A program made the translations under genes and the position numbers. Under the pieces are notes generated by a model. The model made no database searches. It was not told where the DNA came from and saw only the letters and a list, made by a program, of their open reading frames with translations. This document shows, one piece after another, positions 1 to 10,383 of a DNA stretch of 64,000 nucleotides (the first letter of the stretch is position 1; every line of letters begins with the position of its first letter). The stretch lies in contig CAWUHX010000045.1 of the NCBI GenBank assembly GCA_963922205.1, positions 310,001 to 374,000 of the forward strand, read 5' to 3'. The DNA is from Romanomermis culicivorax (taxonomy: Eukaryota; Nematoda; Enoplea; Mermithida; Mermithidae).

Positions 1-196
1 TCATGAAAAATGTCCGAAAAACGGTTTAAAAAGTAGTAATTTTTGTCTAAAAAATGATAAAATATGTACTTATGGCGCGAAGCGCCAAAAAATTTTCGTT
101 TTTGACCATTTTTTGTTCAAAAATTGACATTTTTCATGAAAAAATGACATTTTTCAGTATTTTTCCGACTAAAACTATGGGGGTCCCTAGGGCTAC

Positions 197-270
197 CATA
201 TGGCTAGCCATAGGATTGGAAAATCCTTGGGGGGGGGGGGGGGGGGGTCGCCCAATGGCTAGTCATATGG
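197..270. repeat. Inverted repeat flanking a long G run
   Basis: Two arms, CCATATGGCTAGCCATAGG near 197 and its imperfect reverse complement ending near 270, enclose an uninterrupted run of about 17 G. A second G run follows near 286-294. The arms could fold into a hairpin with the G run in its loop. It resembles the other G-run inverted-repeat elements of this window but lacks their CATACCTGTA ends, so I treat it as a separate element of unknown class. Confidence 0.5.
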
Positions 271-454
271 TCGACGATTTCTGGGCGGGGGGGGGTTCCC
301 ATAGCACTTCCCCCCAATTACATGTATATGGGTCACTGGTTGCCTAATTTTGAGACAAAATCAAGTGTTTAGTGGACATTTAGCTACACTACCCCTGCAA
401 ATTTCCAACTTTATCTCTATCTGAAAAATCTGACCTTGGGGACCTCTGCATGGA

Positions 455-760
455 AGTCAAAATTTTTATGAAGATCGAAATTTTTATGAAGAGAAAATGA
501 CCGAGAAAAATGTTAGTTTTCATCAAATTCGTCAACAAACAATACAGGATCAAACATTTATCCATAATATGTTGATAATTAGAACCTATAAGCACTAACT
601 AGAATGACCTTTTCTAACCGCGAACTAGAATATTATAAAAACTTATAAATTAATTGAAACCCGGCGCTAGGCGCCGGAAAATTTTCACTTTTTTCCATTT
701 TAGAACGCATAAAAATGCATCTCCGGACAGAAAACCCTATAAGGTAAACTGGGGTGATTT
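455..760 (+). repeat. Partial copy of CAGGG-type hAT-like repeat
   Basis: This stretch closely matches 16510-16790 and, in reverse, part of 36890-37240, including the shared words around the phrase for TGTTGATAA and the GC-rich palindrome CCGGCGCTAGGCGCCGG at 661-677 followed by AAAATTTT. No ends or target duplication are visible, so it is a fragment. No coding capacity is seen. Confidence 0.55.
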
Positions 761-774
761 TGATCAGAGTATGG

Positions 775-927
775 CATACCTGTAAGAGGTCGGAGCAGTT
801 GGGGGGGGGGGGAGCAAATCGGAAAATTTTGGGGAGGGGGTCGAAAAAGTCGAAATTTTTCCCAACAAAGGCCAAAAACATACACTTTCTGCCAATTTTT
901 TCCGAACTGGCGGGGGCACTGTTTTTT
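775..927 (+). mobile_element. Truncated CATACCTGTA G-run MITE
   Basis: It begins with CATACCTGTAAGAGGTC and follows the family order: a G run, an AAATTTTGGGG block, a GTCGAAATTTTTCCCAA block and ACATACACTTTCTGCC. It breaks off in a G-rich stretch before the second terminal repeat. Only one end is present, so no target duplication can be tested. Confidence 0.65.
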
Positions 928-1084
928 TTCCACGAACTTCTTTCCACAAATGTGGAAAGGGGTCAAATTTTTTTACCACATGAAGAAAAAATTTTTTTCG
1001 TCTTAAAATCCTCGTTTTTCGCTTACAAATGCTCACAGACGCTTTATCGCACTGTTTTTGAGCTTTTTCAAGCCTTCCAGTGTT

Positions 1085-2440
1085 TTTAGAGAAGTTAATT
1101 CATTAAAATAGAAGAAAAATTGAAATGTTCGACTTAAAAGCCTAATCTACAAGCACTGTTGAACAAATTTTCTAGCAAACTATCCAAGAGCATAATTGAC
1201 TTGAATTACACGAGAAATCGATGGTCAAGTCCTCTATGATGACAAGTCAAAGCCCAAAAACGCACCGGAAAATTTTTTTAGTATATTGACATTCTGGGAT
1301 GTTGGAAAATCAATTTACCGAACATTTATTTCAATAATTAAATTCCAATTTTGTGTTCAAAAGTCGTAATTTCTAGAATTTTACTTGAAAAATTTTAAAA
1401 TCTGTAATTTATTTGTAAACCCTCATGAACTTGGTCGAAAATATATGAGTAAGAAGAGTATAAATTTCCGAAACATATTTCCATGAAGCTTTTGAATTGA
1501 TTTTACGTAAGCAAAGAAATAATCGCATCAAAAGCATAGAGACTTGACGTATACGTATTGATCTTTCTCAAAAGGAAAAAATGCAAATCTTCATTAAATA
1601 TTATGATAAAATATTGAAGATTACTAATTTAAACATGGGATAATACGTTTAAGATGATGAAAACTATTACAGATTGAGTGTCAGTGAGATAAGTGAGGTA
1701 ACCAAGTCAGTGGGATAAGAAAACACTGTGCAAGTAGTTCACGACGGGTCGAAAAGAAATGGAATGCTGAGAAAATTTAAATAACTCTGGAATTGTTCAG
1801 GAAGTTCAAATTAGATCAGATTTGATTAGATAGATTTTTATTCGTCATTCCAAAAATAAATTCAGAAAAGAATTCGAAAAAATATCACGAGCTTAGAGGC
1901 GATTAATATCGCGCGGATATAAGCTCAAAAATTGACTAATGATCTTATATAAATATTTGAGAACAATGTGAAGACTAGTGAAAATAAAATCGAAAATTGT
2001 ATAAATTTTCGGTCGGAACAATGTACCGCTACCAACGATATTGAATTTTTTTATTTGAATGATGAATCAAGCACAAAAAGTAAGGATTTCAGTTTTAAAT
2101 CCGAATGTCACTGAATGAACAGAGAATATTCAGAATTAATTTCCATTCATCATTGTTTAACAGCCTATAAACTTTGCTGCAAGGATGCTGATAACTGTTC
2201 GTACTCATCCGCGTTCGGGTCAAATACGAGTAGATAATATTATATTCATTGACTCGGCGCGAAGCGCCGAAATTTTTTTGTTTCTTCGACCCCTAAAGCG
2301 TTTAAAAATCAAGGAAATTTGATGTTGAACAGCCGAAAATCTTGTGCCAATTGGCACAAACGCTCGAAATTTTTTGTGCCATTCCAAATTTTTTGTGTGC
2401 CAAAAACCATGTTTTGGCACAAAAAAAACACTGGGCCTGA
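1085..2440 (+). repeat. Dispersed repeat cluster with GC hairpin and TTGGCACAA palindromes
   Basis: Positions 1085-1690 match 9470-10120 (same strand) and 11200-11830 and 61800-62340 (opposite strand). Positions 1690-2440 match 12060-12840. The cluster holds the palindrome CGGCGCGAAGCGCCG at 2255-2269 and TGTGCCAATTGGCACAAAC near 2341. It ends near 2433 in CAGTGTTTTTTTTGTGCC on the minus strand, which looks like a transposon end. These are non-coding fragments of the hAT-like repeats annotated in full elsewhere. Confidence 0.6.
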
Positions 2441-2559
2441 CTGCCCTTTTGACTAAGTTAAGGTAAAGTGTGGGTGGCTTTGATCAGGAGGGCTTTGATA
2501 ACTATTTGAGATAAGCAGGTCATTTTTGCTGTGTAGAAAACGTTGTCTGTACTTAATTG

Positions 2560-3004
2560 GACTGTAACTGTAATTGGGGGGGGGGGTGGGTTAGGGGGAC
2601 CCCCCCAACTTGGCCAACCATGTACCCAAATTTACCCAAATTCATCTAACCATACCTGTAAGACCTCCGACCAGTTGGGGTGGGGGGGTAAACCCGAAAT
2701 TTTGGGGAGGGGGGGTAGAAAAAAGTCGAAATTTTTCCCAAAAAAGGCCAAAAAAACATACACTTTTTTGCAAATTTTTTTTAATTTTTTCCAAACTGGG
2801 GGGGGGGGGGGGGGTAAATGATTTTGGGTACAGGGTTGGCCAAGTTGGGGGGGGTCACCCCCAAGTACAGGTATGCATCTAACCCCCCCCTACTTTGGCA
2901 AAAATTAAAAGAATTTGCAAAAAAGTGTTGTTTTTTGGCCTTTTTTGGGAAAAATTTCGACTTTTTTCTACCACCCCCCCATGGTCGGAGGTCTTACAGG
3001 TATG
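2560..3004 (-). mobile_element. Older CATACCTGTA G-run MITE, split by a younger copy
   Basis: Read on the minus strand it starts at the CATACCTGTAAGACCTCCGACC end (3004) and continues through the family blocks to about 2884. It resumes at 2642 and runs out near CTGTAATTGGGGG at 2560. The gap is exactly the younger copy at 2651-2875 with its target duplication. This is a nested insertion of one family member in another. Confidence 0.65.
2651..2875 (+). mobile_element. CATACCTGTA G-run MITE, complete copy, 8-bp TSD
   Basis: Ends are CATACCTGTA and TACAGGTATG. The flanks are CATCTAAC at 2643-2650 and again at 2876-2883, a perfect 8-bp target duplication. Terminal CA and an 8-bp duplication fit the hAT superfamily. 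The 225-bp body has no open frame of note. It carries several runs of 7 to 17 G on the plus strand, so it has G-quadruplex potential. It sits inside an older relative. Confidence 0.8.
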
Positions 3005-4350
3005 TGTTTTGAAGTCTACTACAACCAACAAGAATTGTTAAAATCTCTTTATAATGCATCAAAATGCCCCAAAAAATTTTGCGCTATTAAGCGTAAGAGC
3101 CCAAAACTTTTTTCGCCAAAAATACCGATTCGGCGAAAAAACTGTGCTAGGCTACAGTTAAGGTTGAGTATTTAGAACATTCACGAAACATAAACAAACC
3201 TGCTTGGCAATCAGTGTAGCTGCCACCATACACAAGGGTATCAAGTGGACCTACGCTTATATTCTGTTTCTATAAAATGCTCGAAAATTAGACAATAGGG
3301 AAAAAATTATTGCTCTGAAAGTCGTTTACATAAGGTTCTTACGGTAGGATCTCTGCAAAGAGCGGTGAAGGTTATAGTTGAGAAGGCGCAAAAATTTTCA
3401 GTTTTGTATTGTGTGACATATGGTTTTTTGGAAAAGCGTGAAAAAAGAGTGTTTGCTTTTCACTATTTGTATTCACAATCATTCAAGAAAGACAGACTAT
3501 GTAGTTGAACCGTGGTCAGAAATTCCGAAGGACGTGCCATCACACGAAAATTGGCGTTCTTCTAGAGGACGAATTCGGTAAAAATAATGACAAAATAATC
3601 AAGTTTATCAAGAACTTATGCCGTATATTTTCCCTGAATGTTATGAGAGTGGAAAGCAACTTTCTCATGTTTCATTCATAAGTTTGACTCTTGCCCTATG
3701 ACGTACGCAATCGGTATTTAAGGTGGCCGATAGAACAGGGTCTCTGCAAGAGCGATCTTGGCTGAACCTCATGCTATAGCTTACAGGTTCGTAACTTTCC
3801 ACTTCTTCTTGAAGATATTCGTGCGAGTGCTCGTGCATAGCAAGTACGATTACCGGTCCGCAGCTGTGTGTCAACAAGTCACGGAAATGACTGAATTTCC
3901 CGGGGCAAACTTCGTAAACGTGAATTCTGCAGAGATACAGCCAAAATAAATCTTTCCCTTAAGCCTTGTAAACGGAGAGAACCGAGAGGCAACTAAGCAA
4001 TAGCCTATGATATGACATGAAAATCTTTTCTATTCTCGAAATCTAAAAACAAAGTTTCCGACAGCAGTCAAACAATCAACTTCAAAAATTTAATCCAATA
4101 GACTCATGAAGTTTAAAAAACCATTTGAGCTGACAATTTACATTCAAACAATGCACAACTCCACCAGAAAAAGTATGGTCGGATTATTCAAATTTGAAAA
4201 AGCTGGGGAAGAGAGTCACAGAAGATTAAAGGCCAGGAAGTCGTCTGTCAAAACATCAACATTTGGTACAATATCACATAAAAAATAAGACGGCTGTTTA
4301 TAGAAATGTCAAATAGATCATAATCTTTGAGGGGTTCTCACATAGAAAAT
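3005..4350. other. Intergenic, nothing recognised
   Basis: No exon, RNA gene or repeat boundary that I can support. Two similar short phrases occur near 3350 and 3738 (ATCTCTGCAAAGAGCG and GTCTCTGCAAGAGCG), probably remains of an old duplication. The open frames here are short and show no family resemblance. Confidence 0.5.
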
Positions 4351-6545
4351 TCACGAAACCAAAGAAACGTCGAGCATGCAAAATGTAGCTCGGCACGTCG
4401 GACAAGGCGATTTTCCAGAAAGCCACCTGTTTACTGTTTCGGGTCTTTGCCTGGATGCGAACCATCGACCCATGCAGGAAACGCACCTTTAAGATGACAG
4501 AAAGGGTATTCGTCAAAATTCACTTTAGGATTAAAATTGAAAGGAGATTATTCATATCAACTAAAAATCCGAAAACAAAAAAAGAGGAGGTAGAATGAAG
4601 TAAAATCATTAAAAATTTAGATGAACGATATGTTTCTAAAGATCAATTTCAATATGAGAGTGAATATCTAAAAAATGAAAAAAACGATACAGAAAGATGA
4701 GAAATAGAAAAAGATACAACAAAAAGTAAATTATAAAAATCTGTATTTTAATTCATTATTCATACGGAGTTTTTACCACATCGGCCTGCAATAGCATCTC
4801 CGGCAATGGGGGATAATTTGCCCTTCTTCATCAAATATATCAAACGTCGAATCTGCGCATCGTTTTTGTAATTTAACGTCAGCTTTTACTTGCATACAAC
4901 CAATACAATTGTCTAAATTCTAAAGATGCATAATGCGTGGATAAGAACTTTCTGAGAAACTGATAAAGTCAAAAACGATATGAAACAGTTCAATATGCAG
5001 ATATGCATAACAAGTTATCTTTTTGAAACGATTCACAGAAAAATCAGTTTTTTTTTATTTTCTGGTTGTTTGTCTTTCAGCCTCGGACAACAAAGGCATC
5101 ATCGTCTCAAGAAATTTTCAGCTGTTCCAGCGAAAAACATAATTTCTGAGCCATCATTTAAAAAGATTTCATGACTCTATTATCATAAACTAAGTATATC
5201 CCACTCACTTCTTTTTCCACATCAGTCATCGGGTAAAGAGGATTCTGCATGGCATGTTCGCGAAACGATTCAACGAACCTCTCATGTAGAGTGAGTTGTA
5301 TTACCACGCCACGGGCAACCTCTAAGGGCGCTTGAACTTTAGTCTGCATTTCCCTGTATTCCCGAGACGTCATTCTGAATTAATTAAATTTTTCTGGCAA
5401 CGAAAAATACGGGGGTACGTGCCGCATGATAATAAAAATCAATTGTTCTCAAAAGGTTCCCGCTATATCTGAAAATCTTCGGAAACAGAATAATCGAAAA
5501 TTCGTCTAATGGTTATTAATTGAATGCAAATAAGAGAAACTTCTGCGGCGATATTTATATTCGAAAATAATGGAACATGTGCGTTTAAGGTGTAAAATGA
5601 TTCAATTTTCGTTTGTTAAATGAAAAAAGAATTTTATTTTAATTTACCTGATAGTAAATGGAGGAAGAGCCTTTGAAATGTGTTCCACTTTAATCTTTAC
5701 GTATTGCACTTCAGATCGCGATTCGATGGACAGAATGTGCTCGTCGGAAGATACGACCGTTAATTTACAATCTGCCTGTTGAGCAAAATGTACAAAATAC
5801 GGATCGACTAGAATAATCCACGAATCTGTAACTATAACGCGTCCCATGGCTCCTAGAATAAAATTTGGTTGCATGAATAAACGACTACCAGAAGAGATGA
5901 AGGAGTTTAAGACACTCCTTAACCTTCTCAAAAATATTTCTTAGAATACCACTATTCACGTGCAGTAGTATAAAATAACAGTAAATTCCAACCTAGATTG
6001 ACGACAAATTTATCAATTCTTCTATATTCTTCTTCAACGGCTATGGCTGCACGGCGCCAATTTTCGCTGTCGAAGGTCCTTAAGTTATGTACAATAGGAT
6101 GTTTGACCCAATCATCCGGTTTAAAATAAAAATTGATAAGGCAGATCGATAAAATCGGCAATAAAAAAGAAAAAGAAATAAATAAACGCCAGCAGTAATC
6201 GGATATGAAATGTTCATAAAATAAGGCGACGCCTCGCTCATCGTTCAAGCTCAATACGAAAAGAAAACCTGAAAAATTGAGTTGTCTAGGAAATGATTAG
6301 CATATATCATATCAAAAAAAAGTCAAGCGGCAAAGATATTTACCTAGAGGCAGGCATGAATGGGCGAAAATATTCAAACAACTTCGTCTTATATGGTATT
6401 CTACGAAATTCGGTATTTCAGGTCCAAGATATGAACTGAATAAACTGCTCAACGTTAATCCGGAAGATACGAATTCGTTCGGCGGGAAAACAATACAAAC
6501 ACAAAATAATGCGTAAAGAATGGCGTAAATGAGATAATTATCCAT
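4351..6545 (-). CDS. TMEM129: TMEM129-type E3 ubiquitin ligase, complete, 6 exons
   Basis: TMEM129 is an ER-membrane RING-type E3 ligase that ubiquitinates proteins dislocated in ER-associated degradation. Exons on the minus strand are 6545-6344, 6268-5993, 5852-5648, 5374-5209, 4919-4777 and 4486-4351. All introns are GT-AG and the phases join to one 375-residue frame (human about 362). The N-terminus has a membrane segment and the family stretch FPPNEFVSSGLTLSSLF, then HSCLPLG. Further membrane segments follow in exon 2, with EYRRIDKF, and exon 3 has GRVIVTDSWII. The C-terminal RING is intact: CIGCM, HCRRCYCRPMW, then CVSCMGRWFASRQ and CPTCRATFC, ending in a short tail. The tryptophan codon of RPMW is split by the last intron. 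The start is the ATG directly before the first membrane segment. No frameshift is seen, so it is probably functional. Confidence 0.95.
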
Positions 6546-7092
6546 ATTTGACTAAAAATCAAACAGTTATGCATTAAATTAAATGCGAGCCAATAAGTTT
6601 TTGGAGCGAACCCGATTAGTGGATTTAGATTACAGTCTTATATAGTCAAAAGCGATAAGTACCATAAATTTAGGTCAATTCGATTCGTTCAGATGCAGAC
6701 TTCTAGAAAATACCAAAAATTTGCATCGCCAGTGAAGTAGAAAATCTCTGAAAAATTAGAACACTTTGCGTCTTCAGTAGAGCATCGTAAAATTTTACAA
6801 AATTTCAGAAATTGTTCCAAGCCAGCGTTTTTTCCTTTTTTTAGCTCAATAAATTTTATATTGGCACAAATTTTTTTGGCGTTTTTGCCGAAAGTTACAA
6901 GATTTTCGACCAGTCAAAAACTAAAAATTGCATTGATTTTTTAAGAGATGAAAACAAAAGCGCTTAATATGGAAATAATGGACCCGACGTGATGTGCTCG
7001 TATCTGGCTCAAACGCGAGCAAATTTGCGTCGAATATTCTATTAGTACTACTGCAAAAAATTTGCACATTGTCGTTGATAAATGATTATAAG
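6546..7092. other. TMEM129 upstream region, nothing specific
   Basis: This should hold the TMEM129 promoter on the minus strand, but I see no convincing core promoter motif. The sequence is AT-rich and without open frames of interest. The first 8 bp of a hAT-like target duplication lie at its end (7085-7092). Confidence 0.4.
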
Positions 7093-8260
7093 TAGGGTAC
7101 TCCCAGGCCCCGGCCCCGGGCTAGGGTTGCCCCGGTTCGGGGCAAGACTACAAAAAATTAGTATTTTTGATAGTATAACAAGCTCGATTTATAATAAAAT
7201 TGAAGTTTAGACTGTGACAAGTAAATATTCAGTAGTTAGTTCGACAGTAATACTTTTAGGAATCACTAAATTCATGTTCTATTTGAATAAAAGTTTAAAA
7301 GTTTTCATTATATCCGGAACTGCACTTCAACTTCAATTGATTTTTCCAGAAAACGTACGATTATATTAGCTATTCATTATTACTGATTTGTCTAAACTTC
7401 AGCATACATGTCAAAACATGTTTTCAAATTACCTAAGTAGTGTCAAAGAAGTTAGAGCTGAAGGGAATTCAGATTTGAGCCACAGTCATTCACTATGCAA
7501 AAGTGACAAAGAGAATGAGGATGTTGACAAAGTTGTTATTTGGGAAAATGGTGATTTTTGATTTTTCACCACAATTTTGTGATATCTCCAACTTTCTTCT
7601 CGAGTTTTGTATTGTTTCTTGACATAGTTGAAAAAATCAAGATTTTTCTCGATTCTTTTGTAGTGTTTGAATATTTTACTGTTTTGCAGCAGAAAAATGA
7701 CAGATATTCCATCTGTTTGGGGAATCTAAACTATCGGGTGCGTGCATAATTTTTGTATTAAAGATGTTGAGCAAGATACATTTTCCTGCATTCTAGAACA
7801 TTGAAATTTGAAAAATTTTCGACAAAAAGATTGAAAGTTGCTGCTCAATTTTTCGCAACCTTAATTCTCGTGGTTTCATTGATCTGAAAAGACTGTTTAT
7901 TATTATGATTACCTATGCTAACAAACAGTGATTACGATCGATAGCACCATGCTAAAAAACCATGCAGATGAATTGATACAAGTTCATGTATGCAATGCAG
8001 TTTCTTCGGGAAAAGAATGAATTTCCTATGTTTTAGTAATGACAATTATCTTGAAAAGTTTAATTTTTTTGTCTGCATCAGACCCCATCTAACCTATCAA
8101 CCAATGCAGTATCATAGCTGACATGAAATAAAAAGAAAAAAATCACCTTAAAAATTTTTCGATGTGATACATGAAGTATGGTACCACTAGTGACGTATAT
8201 GTTAATATGTTATATGTCTGCCCCGGCCCCGGCTAAAATGTCTGCCCCGGGACAACCCTA
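7093..8260. mobile_element. TAGGGT-ended hAT-like non-autonomous element
   Basis: The element is flanked by ATTATAAG at 7085-7092 and 8261-8268, a perfect 8-bp target duplication. Its ends are TAGGGTACTCCC and, inverted, TAGGGTTGTCCC. Next to the ends lie GC-rich blocks with repeated GCCCCGGCCCCGG (7109-7150 and 8219-8255), in sharp contrast to the AT-rich core. At 1168 bp and without a transposase frame it is non-autonomous. Confidence 0.75.
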
Positions 8261-9272
8261 ATTATAAGTTCTAAATTTCCGTTTATTTTGTGCGGTGACT
8301 GAAATTCTTGATGGTGTTTAATTGAAAAATTGACATTTTCTGACAGAAAATTGTGTGCAACATTCAATTGAAAGCATATTTTTTTATTACATTTTCATTA
8401 GAAAGAAATTCCTGACGGCAAATGAAAGGAAAATATGAGCTCCATTCAAAATCCGCCAGATATCATTTAATTCTCTCAACATTCTATTCCAATGTGACTT
8501 GAAAATCGTCTTCTTGGACTGGTTTTTAGACATTTTAGAGGCTGAAAACGCAAACATTCTCTAATTTGAGTCGGATATTTGAAAATTGTAATACGTAGCC
8601 GGAAATGAAAGGAAAATGTAAGCTTCCTGATCAATTTAATATAGATATTTTAATTCTCGCAACATTCCAATTCTTTCTAAAGTTTAAACCCTTTTCTCCA
8701 CAGTTTTTCTGGCGTGAAAATAAATCAAAAATAGGTTGAGAACCATTTTTACGTTTACTCAGTGTACTCCGCGGTAAACGTTGCAATTTTTATAACATTT
8801 TCATCACATTTTTGGCCAAAAACTATTTCGCAATGTTTGGCATGTTTTTAATGACAAAAATTTTTCTGTGCCGTTGGCACAAATTTTTATGCCCCTTGTA
8901 TTGGCACAATTGTCCGTGCACAAAACAACACTGGTGTACGTTACGTGTAGTGGAACACTGCTTTTTTCGCCAAATCGATGTTTTTGACGAAAAAATCTGG
9001 AAATTCGAAAAAACTTTGGGCTGCTTCGCCAAATGGCGGAAATTTTTTTTGGGATTTTCAAGTCGGAAAGCCGCCTTCTGGAGCATTTTAGAAAGTCAAA
9101 ACCTCACATTTTTCTGGCTCTTCGCGCCGGTAATGATTATTTTGATTCTTGTTTGCTATAATCCAGCTCAGGCGCAACCGTAAACATACTTTACTTAGTA
9201 GTAGGTATTTAATAATTTTTACCATTTAGAATGTCTCATCTCCAGGTTTAATCAGTTTATCTTTGATACTGC
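8261..9272. repeat. Fragments of hAT-like repeats between two complete elements
   Basis: From about 8770 to 9180 the sequence resembles the TTGGCACAA / TTTTCGGCGC repeat group, with words such as CCGTTGGCACAAATTTTTATG, a CACTGCTTTTTTCGCC end-like motif near 8957 and half of the GC palindrome at 9121-9129. The part from 8261 to 8760 holds nothing I recognise. Open frames here are artefacts of the repeats. Confidence 0.45.
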
Positions 9273-10375
9273 CAGGGTTTTTTTTGACCTACGAGTCACA
9301 AGCCAAGTGGCTTGTTGACCTAAAATTTTACAAGCCAATTTAATAATATCAGTATACGTGAATAAATTCCAATGCTAGGTTATTTTTTAAAGAAATGTAT
9401 ATATTGAGCAGCATCATGGCAATCGATCAAAAAAGAGATGTCATTCAACATTTATTCAATAACATTTTAGAGCCGTTAATTCATTAAAATTCAGGAAACA
9501 TTTGAAATTTTTGAGTTTGATCGAAGTCTAATCTACAAGCATTGTCGAAAAAGTTTTCCAGCAAACTATCCAAGAACATAATGACTTTGAATTACATGAG
9601 AAATCGATGGTTAAGTCCTCTATGATGACAAGTGAGAGCCCAAAAAAGCTATTAATCTTTCCTGCCTGAAACGCCGGAAAAATTTTTTGGGTATTGACAT
9701 TCTGCGATGCTGGAAAATCAATTTTCCAACCACTTATTTGAAGAATTAGTTTCGAATTTTCTGTTCAAAGGTCGTAATTTCTGGAATTTTATGTTTGAAA
9801 AATTTTAAAACCCTTAATTTATTCACACACTCTCATGAACTTGGCCGAAAAGATTATGAGTAAGAAGAGTAGAAATTTCCGAAAACTACTTCTATGAAGC
9901 TTTTGGACTGATTTTACGTTAAGAAAGGAATAATCGCTTCAAAAAAATTTCAGACCTGACGTATTGATCTTTCTCAAAAAATGTGTCAAGGGAAAAATGT
10001 GAATCTTCATTTAATATCAAGATAAAATATTGAAGATTACCAATTAAAACATGAGATAATACGTTTAGGATGATTAAAACTATTAAAGATTAAATGATAA
10101 GTGAAGGCAGACATGTTAAAAGCGGCGCCTGAGCTAGGAAATAAGTAATAGAAATAAGTAATAACAATCTCAAAATATAACCGGCGCGAAGCGCCGGAAA
10201 ATTTTGAGATTGTGACCCTCTAAAATGCACTAAAATGCATCTTTTCTGTATCCGATATGATCAAACACATGACTCAAAAAATTCTGACAAGCCATTTTGG
10301 CTAGTTGGACTAAAATTCTACAAGCCATTTTGTCAGTCTAACAAGCCATGGCTTGTAAAATGCAAAAAAACTATG
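9273..10375 (+). mobile_element. CAGGGTTTTTTT hAT-like element, complete, 8-bp TSD
   Basis: The flanks are GATACTGC at 9265-9272 and 10376-10383, a perfect 8-bp duplication. It starts CAGGGTTTTTTTTGACC and ends TGCAAAAAAACTATG, so the termini are imperfect inverted repeats. Just inside each end are short palindromes of the type ACAAGCC...GGCTTGT. The hairpin CCGGCGCGAAGCGCCGG stands at 10181-10197, followed by AAAATTTT. Its body (9470-10120) recurs at 1085-1690, 11200-11830, 14735-15000, 52940-55020 and 61800-62340. There is no transposase frame. Confidence 0.8.
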
Positions 10376-10383
10376 GATACTGC

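Noticed and set aside
754..1089. Overlapping frames in both strands across G-run and repeat sequence
   Set aside because: They differ between copies of the same repeat by frameshifts at homopolymers and show no conserved protein.
5403..5640. Possible extra exon between TMEM129 exons 3 and 4
   Set aside because: Exons 3 and 4 join in phase and match the family without a gap, so the sequence between them is an intron.
10181..10197. Helitron 3' hairpin
   Set aside because: The hairpin lies inside elements with 8-bp duplications and inverted ends. No CTRR end or AT insertion dinucleotide follows it.
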